49,183 bases of DNA from Bacteroidota bacterium (GCA_963169455.1 CAUJDW010000068.1:1-49183); one strand, 5' to 3'; numbered from the stretch's first letter, positions 32,801 through 41,849 are shown. A program made the numbers and translations. Notes: generated by a model from the letters alone, not told the origin.

Positions 32801-35341
32801 CCGGAAGACATCACCTTTGCCGTCATGCTGGAAGGTTGGGACGAGGGCTGGAAGCATATCGGCAACCTTCGGAACTGGAGTTATATCGGGCTCCCCCCAG
32901 GCAATTACACCTTCCGGATCAAAGCAGCCAATGCAGACGGCATCTGGAACGAAACAGCCGCCTCCGTCCGGCTCAGCATCGCGCCGCCCTGGTGGAAAAC
33001 GGGCTGGGCCACGGCCATGTACGTGCTGCTCGTCCTGAGCTTTCTGTATTATCTCTGGGAAACAGGCCAGCGCAAACAGCGGCGCAAACTGGAGCTGGAA
33101 CAGCAAAAACTGGCGCAGCAGCAACAGGTCAACGAGCAACTGCGCCGGGTGGACCAACTGAAAGACCAGTTTCTCGCCAACACCTCCCACGAACTGCGCA
33201 CCCCGCTCAACGGTATTATCGGGCTGACGGAGTCCCTGGTGGACACCTTCGACAAGACACCCTCCGAAAAAACCCGCGCCGACCTGGAGATGGTCGTGGC
33301 TTCCGGAAAGCGCCTGGCCAACCTCGTCAACGACATCCTCGACTTCTCCAAGCTGAAGACGAAAAACCTGGAACTGAAACGCAAGCCTGTAGACATCGGT
33401 GTGATCGCCGACCTGGTGCTGCGCTTCAGCGAACCCCTGCTGAGTGGAAAAGCGCTGCAGCTCATCAACGAGATACCGCCCGGCCTTCCCCCCGTACTGG
33501 GCGACGAGAACCGCTTGCAGCAGGTGCTCTACAACCTGGTAGGCAACGCCATCAAGTTTACCGAAAAGGGTTATGTGAAAATCGGGATCCGCCCCGCTGC
33601 GGAAGAGGCGGAAAAAGAAGAGCCCGGCAATGTAGTGATCTTCGTGGAAGACACGGGCATCGGCATCCCCGCCGACAAGTTTGAGCTGATATTCCAGTCC
33701 TTTGAGCAGGCCGACGCTTCCGCCGCCCGCGAATACGGCGGCGCCGGGCTGGGCCTGTCCATTACCAAACAACTGGTGGAACTGCACGGCGGGCAGGTGT
33801 GGGTGGAGTCAGAAGTCGGCAAAGGCTCGTGCTTTTTCTTCAGCCTGCCGCTGGCGGGCAGCGGGGAAGCGCTGCCCGAGGGCGGAAGCAACCATTACCG
33901 GGCGAGCCTGGTGCTGGGAGGCGCTTCGGCAGTGTCGCAGGTGCAACCCATGCCCGCCCCGGAATACAGGCTGCCCGAATCCGCGGAACCCGCCCCGGCA
34001 GGCCAGAACGGCAACGGCAAAGCCGCCGCGCCGGCTTCCGGCCGTATTAACATCCTCATCGTCGATGATGAACCCATCAACCAGCAGGTGCTCAAGAACC
34101 ACCTGTCATCGGAAAACTTTTACATTACCCAGGCATTCAATGGCGAGGAAGCCCTGAAAGCACTGCACATCAACGGCCAGGAAAACGCCCCGGAACAAGA
34201 GGGCGGGGAAGCTTTCGACCTGGTGCTGCTCGACATCATGATGCCGCGCATGTCGGGTTACGAAGTATGCCGCAAAATCCGTGAGAAATACCTGGCCTCG
34301 GAGCTGCCCATCATTATGGTGACGGCGAAAAACCAGATCAACGACCTGGTGCAGGGCCTCAAGATCGGCGCCAACGACTACCTGGCCAAGCCTTTCAGCA
34401 AGCAGGAATTCCTGGCGCGGGTGCAGACCCAGATCGAGCTCCACCGCATCAACCGCGTGACGGGCAAGTTCGTGCCGAACGAGTTCCTGCGCTCGCTGGG
34501 CCGCAACCGCATCACCGAAGTCACCCTGGGCGACCACGCAGAGCGCCATGTGACGGTGTTGTTCAGCGACATCCGCGACTACACCAGCCTGGCCGAGGGC
34601 ATGACGCCCGAGGACAACTACAATTTCGTCAGGGCCTACAACAGCCGCATGGGCCCTGTCATTCACCGGCACCACGGCTTCATCAACCAGTACCTCGGCG
34701 ACGCCATCATGGCCATATTCCCGGGAACCCCGGCCGACGCCCTGCGGGCGGCCATCGATATGCAGAAGGCCGTGCGGGTTTATAATGCCGAACGGGCCGC
34801 CAAAAAGCGCCTGCCCATCCGCGTGGGCATGGGCATGCACAACGGGCTGCTGATCATGGGCATCATCGGCGACGAAGAGCGCCTGGACGCCGCCACCATC
34901 GCCGACACGGTCAACACCGCCTCCCGCGTCGAGAACCTGACGAAATACTACGGCGCCTCTATCCTGCTGAGCGAGGATTCGTTGCAGCATATCCTCCGCC
35001 TGGAGCAGGCCGCTGAAAGCGGGGAAGAGCCTTTTAACTTCCGCTACCTGGGCAAAGTAGTGGTCAAGGGCAAAAAAAACGTCCTCGGCATCTACGAGTG
35101 CTTCGATGGCGACGAGCCCGCCATGGCCGAAAAGAAACAGGCCACCAAACAACAGTTCGAATCCGGGCTGGCCCACTATTTCGCCCGTGAGTTTTCCCGC
35201 GCCGTCAGCGCCTTCGAGGAAGTGCTCCACGAAAACCCGGAAGACCCCAGCGCCCGCATCCTGCTGGAAAAGGCCGCCCGCTTCATCGTCAGCAGCGTGC
35301 CGGATGGCTGGACGGGGGTGGAGATGATGGAGTTTAAGTGA
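29876..35341 (+). CDS. Hybrid sensor: propeller, discoidin domain, histidine kinase, receiver, nucleotide cyclase
   Basis: An 1821-residue one-protein signalling system. After a signal peptide, two-component propeller repeats (about 30-505 and 645-940; units such as LWIGTANGLAQYD and VWIGTMGGLARFD) form the periplasmic sensor. An F5/8 type C (discoidin) domain is inserted between them (about 508-640; LNRPAKAS, DPETRWSS, IQVDLGQTFDIGRVVL). A Y_Y_Y domain follows (950-1040), then one membrane helix (1044-1062) and a coiled coil. HisKA has the phospho-His at 1105 (NTSHELRTPL), and HATPase runs to about 1328. A receiver follows (1390-1510, Asp1453 in LLDIMMPRMSG). The end is a class III nucleotide cyclase (1559-1710; FSDIRDYTSL, YLGDAIMAIF) plus TPR-like helices. 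Propeller hybrids normally end in an AraC DNA-binding domain; here cAMP or cGMP output is predicted. Confidence 0.93.
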   Translation: MPLFVRTGSLILLAVVFLPGLFGQTAAYRFSHLTTQEGLPDNTALSLLQDHLGFLWIGTANGLAQYDGYAFATFKPQASDPNSLSGRHIAFLKENAKGDLWIGSEVGVHYYSRATGQFTNFPAGDAGNASRLRLWLPVLEDRTGMLWVASVGLSTEAAPNPYSTTLSRLDPKNGRWAEIRPEEAPRGQVSVFIQRNIIHDIAIREDKQGRVWAGSTTGGLSRWDPKTGAFTHFRHNPRKPGSIPNDTVNAIHIDAAGTVWIGTMGGLARFDAGTGQFEAFHSQSKDVPAPYRDYVMSIREDGEGKLWLGQWRQLARFDKKKQTIETVWQMFDRSDVDNQQSVTPEWIGEDCRRNIVFYFPLLNRYHVYDRRKNNILRAFHPDDKALNRAAPTIGIADRTGILWLGLAEGGLYRHDPYLNNFAAFPFEDESPAFSSNNHIYCVAEDSYGNIWAGTRFGLYLLDFVNGKAQLIGESKGTMISSLVADEQGGFWVGTWDGGLYRLKNTGRANFNQNLALNRPAKASSAETNLFQSNFAFDGDPETRWSSSHYIDPQWIQVDLGQTFDIGRVVLNWEFAAANSYHIQVSDDGQRWRTAFTQNRGQGGIEKITLSARGRYVRLLGTKRTTNFGYSLWEMEVYGPGPTITGYRHDPGNPASIPSDMILSMRKDGEGQLWLSTAGGIGRFDPQSGRSVNYFPSLGNKMGNAVLSTLGAPDGTVWVNPPSDTRSGLLRLDPKTGRFTQYLPVAGDSTSISSSQVQFIYPGRSGGLWVTFPGGGVDYLPPGENRFVHFLRNEFYADWWEDVVVEDSRGRVWAPTLQNGLYRIEPESGVTAHYADGSGLASPKIYSVLEDAAGLLWLSTGLGVSRFDPESGSISNFDKKDGLLSVDFSGDPFRDSRGYLYFSGAQGINVYRPEYFFRDTTPPGVVLTGFYIDGAPVKTNDESRLLSRPIYETTSIQLAHHQNNLKFTFAAPHFARPEDITFAVMLEGWDEGWKHIGNLRNWSYIGLPPGNYTFRIKAANADGIWNETAASVRLSIAPPWWKTGWATAMYVLLVLSFLYYLWETGQRKQRRKLELEQQKLAQQQQVNEQLRRVDQLKDQFLANTSHELRTPLNGIIGLTESLVDTFDKTPSEKTRADLEMVVASGKRLANLVNDILDFSKLKTKNLELKRKPVDIGVIADLVLRFSEPLLSGKALQLINEIPPGLPPVLGDENRLQQVLYNLVGNAIKFTEKGYVKIGIRPAAEEAEKEEPGNVVIFVEDTGIGIPADKFELIFQSFEQADASAAREYGGAGLGLSITKQLVELHGGQVWVESEVGKGSCFFFSLPLAGSGEALPEGGSNHYRASLVLGGASAVSQVQPMPAPEYRLPESAEPAPAGQNGNGKAAAPASGRINILIVDDEPINQQVLKNHLSSENFYITQAFNGEEALKALHINGQENAPEQEGGEAFDLVLLDIMMPRMSGYEVCRKIREKYLASELPIIMVTAKNQINDLVQGLKIGANDYLAKPFSKQEFLARVQTQIELHRINRVTGKFVPNEFLRSLGRNRITEVTLGDHAERHVTVLFSDIRDYTSLAEGMTPEDNYNFVRAYNSRMGPVIHRHHGFINQYLGDAIMAIFPGTPADALRAAIDMQKAVRVYNAERAAKKRLPIRVGMGMHNGLLIMGIIGDEERLDAATIADTVNTASRVENLTKYYGASILLSEDSLQHILRLEQAAESGEEPFNFRYLGKVVVKGKKNVLGIYECFDGDEPAMAEKKQATKQQFESGLAHYFAREFSRAVSAFEEVLHENPEDPSARILLEKAARFIVSSVPDGWTGVEMMEFK

Positions 35342-35388
35342 GGGGGCATTCGTATTGCCCCCTACCCTTCTTTTTCTCTCATTTTCCT

Positions 35389-35396
35389 TATCTTCG
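35389..35396 (+). promoter_or_regulatory. Candidate -7 box for the suf operon
   Basis: TATCTTCG is one base from TAnnTTTG and identical to the box before the agmatine deiminase gene. A transcript from here would have a leader of about 120 nt that includes the palindrome at 35446-35465. No good -33 TTG is seen. Confidence 0.3.
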
Positions 35397-35445
35397 CAGC
35401 GTTTTTGAAAAAACCCGAAAAAAAACGCCCGCCTGCTGAACCTTG

Positions 35446-35465
35446 TTTATACTTTTTTGTATAAA
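35446..35465 (+). promoter_or_regulatory. Palindrome upstream of sufB, candidate operator
   Basis: TTTATAC and GTATAAA form perfect 7-bp inverted arms around six T residues, 58 bp before the sufB start. The position and symmetry fit an operator for a dimeric regulator, and the last gene of the operon encodes an Rrf2 protein. The sequence does not match the E. coli IscR type 1 or type 2 sites that I know, so the link to Rrf2 is inference. Confidence 0.45.
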
Positions 35466-35523
35466 TTCCGGAACAGAACTTGAAATTAGTCTAAATAAGG
35501 CACAGCAATAAAAACTCTTGCAG

Positions 35524-36969
35524 ATGAGCGAATCCATGCAGACGCTTGAAGCGCATACCCAAAGCGACTATAAATACGGCTTTACGAGCAACATCGAATC
35601 GGAAACCATTCCCAAAGGGCTGAACGAGGATGTGGTGCGCCTCATCTCGCAAAAGAAGAACGAGCCGGAATGGCTGACGGAATGGCGCCTGGCCGCCTTC
35701 GAACAGTGGAAAAGCATGAAAGAGCCCAAATGGCCCAACGTCCACTACCCGCCCATCGACTACCAGGACATCATCTATTACGCCGCACCGAAGAAAAAAG
35801 AGCAGCTCCAGAGCCTCGACGAAGTGGACCCTGAACTGCTGGATACCTTCAACAAACTGGGCATCCCCCTGGAAGAACAGAAACTCCTGGCGGGCGTGGC
35901 CGTCGACGCCGTGCTCGACAGCGTGTCGGTCAAAACGACCTATAAGGAAAAACTGGCCGAACTGGGCATCATCTTCTCTTCCTTCAGCGAAGCGGTGCAC
36001 GAACACCCGGACCTGATCCGGAAATACCTGGGCTCGGTAGTACCGCCCAACGACAACTACTTCGCCGCGCTCAACTCCGCGGTATTCAGCGACGGTTCCT
36101 TTGTGTACATCCCCAAAGGGGTGCGCTGCCCCATGGAGCTTTCGACCTATTTCCGCATCAACGAGCGCAATACCGGCCAGTTCGAACGCACCCTCATCGT
36201 TGCCGAAGAAGGCAGCTACGTGAGCTACCTCGAAGGCTGTACGGCGCCCATGCGCGACGAAAACCAGCTGCACGCCGCCGTGGTGGAACTGATCTCCTTC
36301 GATGACGCCACCATCAAATACTCCACCGTCCAGAACTGGTACCCCGGCGACAAGGAGGGGAAAGGGGGCATCTACAACTTCGTGACCAAACGCGGGCTCT
36401 GCGCCGGGCGCAGGTCCAAGATAACCTGGACCCAGGTAGAAACGGGCTCGGCCATCACCTGGAAATACCCCAGCTGCGTGCTGAAAGGCGACTACTCCGT
36501 CGGGGAGTTCTACTCCGTGGCCGTCACCAACAACCACCAGCAGGCCGATACGGGCACCAAAATGGTGCACCTGGGGAAAAACACCCGGAGCACCATCATC
36601 TCCAAAGGCATCTCCGCCGGCTTCAGCAACAACTCTTACCGCGGGCTGGTCAAGGTGGGAAAGAAAGCGGAAAACGCGCACAACTTCTCCCAGTGTGACT
36701 CGCTGCTCATGGGCGACAAGTGCGGCGCGCACACCTTCCCCTACCTGGAAGTGGAAAACAACAGCGCCAGAGTGGAGCACGAAGCGACAACCTCCAAGAT
36801 CGGCGAAGACCAGCTCTTCTACCTCATGCAGCGCGGCCTGAGCGAGGAAGACGCGGTCAACATGATCGTCAACGGCTACTGCAAGGAAGTCTTCAACGAA
36901 TTGCCGATGGAGTTTGCCGTGGAAGCCCAGAAACTGCTGGCCATCAGCCTGGAGGGCAGCGTGGGATAG
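35524..36969 (+). CDS. sufB: Fe-S cluster scaffold protein SufB
   Basis: A 481-residue SufB, the scaffold subunit of the SufBCD complex on which Fe-S clusters are assembled in the cytoplasm. Recognised by the SufB core: [37 protein letters not shown], split by strands of a beta-helix, then [34 protein letters not shown], and CGAHTFPY near the C-terminus with the ligand-type Cys and His. Length is normal. The start at 35524 (ATG) is preferred over a TTG two codons earlier. It opens a seven-gene operon in the order sufB-C-D-S-E-DUF59-rrf2. Confidence 0.97.
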   Translation: MSESMQTLEAHTQSDYKYGFTSNIESETIPKGLNEDVVRLISQKKNEPEWLTEWRLAAFEQWKSMKEPKWPNVHYPPIDYQDIIYYAAPKKKEQLQSLDEVDPELLDTFNKLGIPLEEQKLLAGVAVDAVLDSVSVKTTYKEKLAELGIIFSSFSEAVHEHPDLIRKYLGSVVPPNDNYFAALNSAVFSDGSFVYIPKGVRCPMELSTYFRINERNTGQFERTLIVAEEGSYVSYLEGCTAPMRDENQLHAAVVELISFDDATIKYSTVQNWYPGDKEGKGGIYNFVTKRGLCAGRRSKITWTQVETGSAITWKYPSCVLKGDYSVGEFYSVAVTNNHQQADTGTKMVHLGKNTRSTIISKGISAGFSNNSYRGLVKVGKKAENAHNFSQCDSLLMGDKCGAHTFPYLEVENNSARVEHEATTSKIGEDQLFYLMQRGLSEEDAVNMIVNGYCKEVFNELPMEFAVEAQKLLAISLEGSVG

Positions 36970-37047
36970 GACATCAGTATGCCAGAGCCCACCGCATCAT
37001 GGCAAAAGCAAAATATTTCGATTGAAAAACGGTCAAACCAAACAATA

Positions 37048-37812
37048 ATGCTGAAGATAAAGAACCTGAAAGTTGCGATAGAAGAAAAGGAAATCCTCAG
37101 GGGGATAAACCTGGAGGTGAAGCCGGGTGAGGTGCACGCCATCATGGGCCCCAACGGCTCCGGCAAAAGCACGCTGGCCAATGTGCTGGCCGGCCGCGAG
37201 GAATACGAAGTCACCGAAGGCTCCATTTTATACCAGGGCCAGGACCTGCTCGAAATGGAGGTGGACGAACGCGCCCAGGCCGGCATTTTCCTGGCCTTCC
37301 AGTACCCGGTGGAAATTCCCGGCGTGAGCACGGCCAACTTCCTGAAGAGCACCGTCAACGCCGTGCGCAAAGCCCAGGGGCGGGAAGAACTCAACGCCGC
37401 ACAGATGCTCCGCCTCCTGCGCGAAAAGATCAGGATGGTGGGCATGGACGAGAAACTGCTGCAACGCTCGCTCAACGAAGGCTTCTCCGGCGGCGAAAAA
37501 AAGCGCAGCGAAATGCTGCAGATGGCCCTGCTGGAGCCGAAGCTGGCCATACTCGACGAAACAGACTCGGGCCTGGATATCGACGCCCTGCGCATCGTGT
37601 CCGAGGCCGTCAACCAACTGCGCAGCCCGGACAGGGCTTTCATCATCGTGACCCACTACCAGCGGCTGCTCAACTACATCGTTCCCGATTTCGTGCATGT
37701 GCTCTACAACGGCCGCATCGTCAAATCGGGTGATAAGAGCCTGGCGCTGCAACTGGAAGAACAAGGCTACGACTGGATCAAGGAAGAAGCCGATTCCGTG
37801 GCTGCTGTTTAA
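37048..37812 (+). CDS. sufC: SUF system ATPase SufC
   Basis: A 254-residue ABC-type ATPase, soluble rather than membrane-bound, that powers SufBCD. Walker A is GPNGSGKST (34-42), the signature is [13 protein letters not shown] (near 150), and Walker B is [14 protein letters not shown], the SufC-specific form. The C-terminal switch has [11 protein letters not shown]. The start at 37048 gives the family N-terminus (MLKIKNLKV); the frame is open 23 codons further upstream without family similarity. It follows sufB by 78 bp and precedes sufD by 38 bp. Confidence 0.97.
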   Translation: MLKIKNLKVAIEEKEILRGINLEVKPGEVHAIMGPNGSGKSTLANVLAGREEYEVTEGSILYQGQDLLEMEVDERAQAGIFLAFQYPVEIPGVSTANFLKSTVNAVRKAQGREELNAAQMLRLLREKIRMVGMDEKLLQRSLNEGFSGGEKKRSEMLQMALLEPKLAILDETDSGLDIDALRIVSEAVNQLRSPDRAFIIVTHYQRLLNYIVPDFVHVLYNGRIVKSGDKSLALQLEEQGYDWIKEEADSVAAV

Positions 37813-37850
37813 ACGGCAAGCAATCATTGGTTGAAAAAAAGAAAAAGCTA

Positions 37851-39191
37851 ATGTCCACAATAGTCCAAGACAGATATACCGATGCCAGGGCGCGCTTCCA
37901 GATGCTTTTCGAAACCAGGCAGAACCGGCCCGGCAGCCAGGGTAGCCAGGTGCTGGAACAATACCAGCGCAAAGCCATCGGGCTGCTGGAAACGGTAAAT
38001 TTCCCGACCCGCCGCGATGAGGAGTGGAAATACACCAGCGTCAACCGCCTGCTTCAGCCGGATTACGAAGTGGGGGAAAGCCTGCCCCTTTCCAAAGCCG
38101 ACATCGGGCCCTTCCTCATCCCGGGCCTCGACTGCCACCTCTTCGTTTTTGTGAACGGCATTTTCCAGGAAAGCCTGTCCGACACAGGCAGCCTGCCCGC
38201 CGGGCTGACGGCCATGGATATTGCCGGCGCCCTCGCCGACGAGCAGGCCCGGCCCGCCGCAGAAGCCGCCCTGAACCGCCTGCTGGACGGAAAAACGGAT
38301 GCATTCAAACTGCTGAACGCGGCCTTTTCCCAACACGGCCTCTTCATCCGCGCCGCCAGAAATGCCGCCGTGGAAAAACCGCTGTACCTCCTGCACCTGT
38401 CGGCCAGCGGCGACAAGGCTTCCTTCCATAACCACATGAACCTGGTGGCCGCCGAACCCAACAGCGAACTCTCGGTGATTGAAGGCTTCTTCGAACTGCC
38501 GGCTTCGGAAGGGGCATACTTCCACAACCAGTACACCTACTTCCATGCCGGCGACAACGCCCACATCCACCACTACCGCCTGCAGCGGGAAGGCCGTGAA
38601 GGATTCCTGGTCAGCAATGTGGAAATAGAACAGGAGGGCGGCAGCACCTACGCTTCCTACGCCCTCGACCTGGGCGGGCGCCTGGTGCGCAACAACCTGA
38701 GAACCCGCCTGAATGCGCCGGGCACAACGACCAATTACTGGGGCGCCTACTTCGCCAAGGGCGAACAGCACATAGATAACCACACCTTCATCGACCATGC
38801 CGTGCCGCATTGCGTCAGCAACGAACTGTACAAGGGCATCATTACGGACAGGGCCTCGGGGGTGTTCAACGGCAAGGTGCTGGTGCGGAAAGACGCACAA
38901 AAAACCAACGCCTTCCAGCAGAATAACAGCCTCGTCCTGTCGGATAAAGCCTCCATGGATACCAAACCGGAACTGGAGATCTTCGCCGACGACGTGCGCT
39001 GCAGCCACGGCGCCACCATCGGCCAACTGGACGAAGGAGCCGTGTTCTACCTGCGCTCGCGCGGGCTGCCCGACGCCGAGGCCCGGGCCATGCTGCAGCA
39101 CGCCTTCCTGGCGGAAGCAGCCGAAAACATGAAACTGGAAGCCGTGCGGCTGTATGCCGAACAGCTCGTCCACAGCAAATTCGGGGAATAG
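37851..39191 (+). CDS. sufD: SUF system protein SufD
   Basis: A 446-residue SufD, paralogue of SufB and the third part of SufBCD; it helps iron entry and cluster assembly. The N-terminal helical part has NFPTRRDEEWKYTSVNRLL, typical of SufD. The beta-helical core has HNQYTYFHAGDNAHIHHYRLQ and HTFIDHAVPHCVSNELYKGII, with the conserved His in the second stretch, and ends with CSHGATIGQLDEGAVFYL and RSRGLPDAEARAMLQHAFL. Normal length. The start at 37851 is chosen because upstream codons fall in a lysine run. Confidence 0.96.
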   Translation: MSTIVQDRYTDARARFQMLFETRQNRPGSQGSQVLEQYQRKAIGLLETVNFPTRRDEEWKYTSVNRLLQPDYEVGESLPLSKADIGPFLIPGLDCHLFVFVNGIFQESLSDTGSLPAGLTAMDIAGALADEQARPAAEAALNRLLDGKTDAFKLLNAAFSQHGLFIRAARNAAVEKPLYLLHLSASGDKASFHNHMNLVAAEPNSELSVIEGFFELPASEGAYFHNQYTYFHAGDNAHIHHYRLQREGREGFLVSNVEIEQEGGSTYASYALDLGGRLVRNNLRTRLNAPGTTTNYWGAYFAKGEQHIDNHTFIDHAVPHCVSNELYKGIITDRASGVFNGKVLVRKDAQKTNAFQQNNSLVLSDKASMDTKPELEIFADDVRCSHGATIGQLDEGAVFYLRSRGLPDAEARAMLQHAFLAEAAENMKLEAVRLYAEQLVHSKFGE

Positions 39192-39252
39192 CTATTCTGG
39201 CCTGCAGGCTGGCGCCTGTGGCCATTTACCGCGTTCTGGCTAATTGACAATA

Positions 39253-40503
39253 ATGGATGTAACAACCAACATAAAACCGGGAAATGCGCTTGACGTGGCC
39301 CGCATCCGGCAGGATTTCCCCCTGCTGAGCCGGAAAATGAACGGCAAACCCATCGTTTTCCTGGACAGCGCCGCTTCGAGCCAGAAACCGGAAAAAGTGA
39401 TCGATGCGATCTCGGAATATTACCGGGCCCAACACGCCAATGTCCACCGCGGCGTCTATCAACTCAGCCAGGACGCCACCACCGCCTTCGAAGCGGTGCG
39501 GGAAAAAGTCCGGGATTTCATCAACGCGCCTGCTTCCGAAGAGGTCATCTTCGTACGCGGCGTCACGGAAGGAATCAACCTCGTTGCTTCCTCCTTCGGG
39601 CGCAAATTCCTGCGCGAGGGCGATGAAGTCCTGATCACGGCCATGGAGCACCACAGCAATATCGTGCCCTGGCAGATGATCTGCGAGGAAAAAGGCGCCA
39701 GCCTGAAAGTAGCCCCCATCAACGAAGCCGGCGAGCTGATCATGGAGGAGTTCGAACGCCTGTTGAGCGACAGGACACGGCTGGTGGCCGCCACCCATGT
39801 TTCCAATACCCTCGGCACGATCAACCCCATCCGGGAAATGGTGCAGATGGCCCATGCCAAAGGCATTCCCGTGCTGGTGGACGGCGCACAGGCTGCTCCC
39901 CACATGAAGGTGGACGTGCAGGAACTGGATGCCGATTTTTACACCTTCTCCGGCCATAAAGTGTTCGGCCCCACCGGCATCGGCGTGCTGTACGGCAGGG
40001 CAAAATGGCTGAACGCCATGCCGCCCTACCACGGAGGAGGCGAAATGATCAAAACGGTCACCTTCGAAAAAACAACTTATGCAGGCCTTCCGCACAAATT
40101 CGAAGCCGGCACCCCCGACATCGCAGGCGTGATCGGGCTTGGCGCCGCCATCGATTACGTTCTTGAAATCGGGCAGGACGCCATCACCCAATACGAAAAC
40201 CAACTGCTGGCTTACGCAACGGAACGCCTGAAGGAGGTGGAAGGCATCCGCTTTATCGGCACGGCCAGGAACAAAGCCAGCGTGGCCTCCTTCCTCGTGG
40301 AAGGCATCCACCCCTATGACCTGGGCGCCATCCTGGATAAAATGGGCATCGCCGTGCGCACCGGCCACCACTGCACCCAGCCGCTTATGGACTGGTACGG
40401 CATACCGGGCACGGTGCGGGCATCCCTGGCTTTCTACAACACCACGGAAGACATCGACAGGCTGGTGGAAGGGGTAAAAAAGGCAGTGGCCATGCTTAGG
40501 TGA
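39253..40503 (+). CDS. sufS: Cysteine desulfurase SufS
   Basis: A 416-residue PLP-dependent group II cysteine desulfurase that takes sulfur from cysteine as a persulfide. The PLP lysine is Lys236 (SGHKVFGPTG) and the catalytic cysteine is Cys374 (RTGHHCTQP), both in the group II context. Other features are LDSAASSQKP, ANVHRGVYQLS and EHHSNIVPWQ. Sulfur should pass to the SufE encoded next. The ATG at 39253 is favoured over a TTG at 39244. The 61-bp gap after sufD has no terminator. Confidence 0.97.
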   Translation: MDVTTNIKPGNALDVARIRQDFPLLSRKMNGKPIVFLDSAASSQKPEKVIDAISEYYRAQHANVHRGVYQLSQDATTAFEAVREKVRDFINAPASEEVIFVRGVTEGINLVASSFGRKFLREGDEVLITAMEHHSNIVPWQMICEEKGASLKVAPINEAGELIMEEFERLLSDRTRLVAATHVSNTLGTINPIREMVQMAHAKGIPVLVDGAQAAPHMKVDVQELDADFYTFSGHKVFGPTGIGVLYGRAKWLNAMPPYHGGGEMIKTVTFEKTTYAGLPHKFEAGTPDIAGVIGLGAAIDYVLEIGQDAITQYENQLLAYATERLKEVEGIRFIGTARNKASVASFLVEGIHPYDLGAILDKMGIAVRTGHHCTQPLMDWYGIPGTVRASLAFYNTTEDIDRLVEGVKKAVAMLR

Positions 40504-40520
40504 GCAGGTTTCAGGGTTTC

Positions 40521-40967
40521 ATGTTGAGAGCGGAAACAAACTACAAAAAATTGAGCATCAACGACATACAGAACGAAATCATCGAAGAATTCTCCCTGTT
40601 CGGCGACTGGATGGAAAAATACGAGTACATCATCGACCTGGGCAAAAGCCTGCCGCTGATCGATGAGCAGTACAAGGATGAGGAGCACCTCATCAGGGGG
40701 TGCCAGAGCCAGGTATGGCTGCATGCGGAAATGGACAATGGCCAGGTGGCTTTTACAGCCGACAGCGACGCGGTCATCACCAAAGGCATCATCGCCCTGC
40801 TGGTCCGCGTGCTCTCCCATCAGAAACCGGAAGCCGTAGCAGGGGCTGACCTCTATTTTATCGACCGGATCGGGCTGAAGGAGCACCTCTCCCCTACCCG
40901 GTCGAACGGGCTGCTCAGTATGGTCAAACAGATGAAGCTGTACGGGCTGGCCTTGCAGGCTAAATAG
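40521..40967 (+). CDS. sufE: Sulfur-acceptor protein SufE
   Basis: A 148-residue SufE that takes persulfide from SufS and delivers it to SufBCD. The acceptor cysteine is Cys61 in IRGCQSQVWL. The N-terminal IQNEIIEEFSLFGDWMEKYEYIIDLGK is typical. A GTG at 40500 overlapping the sufS stop is an alternative start that would add seven residues; the ATG at 40521 fits the family better. Five bp separate it from the DUF59 gene. Confidence 0.95.
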   Translation: MLRAETNYKKLSINDIQNEIIEEFSLFGDWMEKYEYIIDLGKSLPLIDEQYKDEEHLIRGCQSQVWLHAEMDNGQVAFTADSDAVITKGIIALLVRVLSHQKPEAVAGADLYFIDRIGLKEHLSPTRSNGLLSMVKQMKLYGLALQAK

Positions 40968-40972
40968 ACACC

Positions 40973-41293
40973 ATGGCGGCTATGGACAAACAAGCATTGG
41001 AGGAACGCATCATCGCAGCGCTCAAAACCGTGTACGACCCGGAAATCCCGGTCGACATCTACGAACTGGGCCTGGTTTACGGAATCGACATCCACGACGA
41101 CGGCCTGGTGCGCGTCCGCATGACCCTGACTTCCCCTATGTGCCCCGTGGCCGACGCCCTGCCCATGGAAGTCCAGCAGAAAGTAGCCGAAGTGGACGGC
41201 GTCACCGAAGTCGACCTCAGCGTCGTATACGACCCGCCCTGGAGCAAGGACATGATGAGTGAAGAAGCCCGGCTGCTGCTGGATATGTTTTAA
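40973..41293 (+). CDS. DUF59 / SufT-like Fe-S assembly protein
   Basis: A 106-residue MIP18-family (DUF59) protein. The core shows VYDPEIPVDIYELGLVYGIDI and LTSPMCPVADALP, with the conserved cysteine in the MCPVA motif, then VDLSVVYDPPWSKDMM. In SUF operons this family (often called SufT, TIGR02945) helps Fe-S maturation, probably in cluster transfer to targets. A second in-frame ATG at 40982 is possible. It is tightly packed after sufE and 19 bp before the Rrf2 gene. Confidence 0.92.
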   Translation: MAAMDKQALEERIIAALKTVYDPEIPVDIYELGLVYGIDIHDDGLVRVRMTLTSPMCPVADALPMEVQQKVAEVDGVTEVDLSVVYDPPWSKDMMSEEARLLLDMF

Positions 41294-41312
41294 GTATCAA
41301 GAAGGAACAAAC

Positions 41313-41795
41313 ATGAAGATATCCGCTCAGGACGAATATGGACTAAGAATATTGCTCCGGATCGGCCGCTCCGACAGTGAGGACGGGCTGAGCATCCCTC
41401 AGCTCAGCGAACTGGAAGGGCTGTCGGCCTCCTATGTCGCAAAGCTTACCCGGACCCTTCGCCTGGCGGGCCTGATCCAGAGCACCCGCGGGCAGAAGGG
41501 CGGGTACGTGCTCTCGCGGCCGCCGGAAGAGATACGGATCAACGATGTGCTGGCCGCCCTGGGGGGCGTACTCTTCGACGATGGCTTCTGCGAGGGCCAT
41601 TCCGGCGCCTTCCGCATCTGCACCAACTCCGTCGATTGCTCGGTGCGCTCGCTGTGGCGCGTCGTGCAGCAGGCCGTCGACCAGGTGCTCAACCAGGTCA
41701 CCCTCGCCGACCTCATGGGCTCCGAAGGGCTGTCCAACCTCGCCCTGCAAAGGGTCGTCAACCACCTGAACAGAGTTGCGGAAATGGAGGCATGA
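41313..41795 (+). CDS. Rrf2-family regulator with three cysteines
   Basis: A 160-residue Rrf2 transcription factor, preceded by AAGGA. The winged helix is at the N-terminus (MKISAQDEYGLRILLRIG, LSASYVAKLTRTLRLAGLI, RGQKGGYVLSRPPEEI). Three cysteines follow at 93, 103 and 109, with spacing x9 and x5 against x5 and x5 in E. coli IscR, suggesting an Fe-S cluster ligand set with a longer first loop. As the last gene of the suf operon it is the natural candidate to sense Fe-S status and control the operon (inference). IscR, SufR and RsrR/NsrR-like alternatives are not distinguishable by eye. Confidence 0.93.
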   Translation: MKISAQDEYGLRILLRIGRSDSEDGLSIPQLSELEGLSASYVAKLTRTLRLAGLIQSTRGQKGGYVLSRPPEEIRINDVLAALGGVLFDDGFCEGHSGAFRICTNSVDCSVRSLWRVVQQAVDQVLNQVTLADLMGSEGLSNLALQRVVNHLNRVAEMEA

Positions 41796-41804
41796 TCCCT
41801 CCCC

Positions 41805-41835
41805 TTGAAATCGGCTCCAACTTCCCTTATATTTG
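41805..41835 (+). promoter_or_regulatory. Bacteroidota promoter before the DUF4058 gene
   Basis: TTG (41805-41807), a 20-bp spacer and TATATTTG (41828-41835), a perfect -7 box. The ATG at 41850 is 14 bp past it, giving a very short leader. This is the best promoter match in the window and shows that the gene need not be part of the suf operon. Confidence 0.65.
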
Positions 41836-41849
41836 TTGAAAAACCGCTT

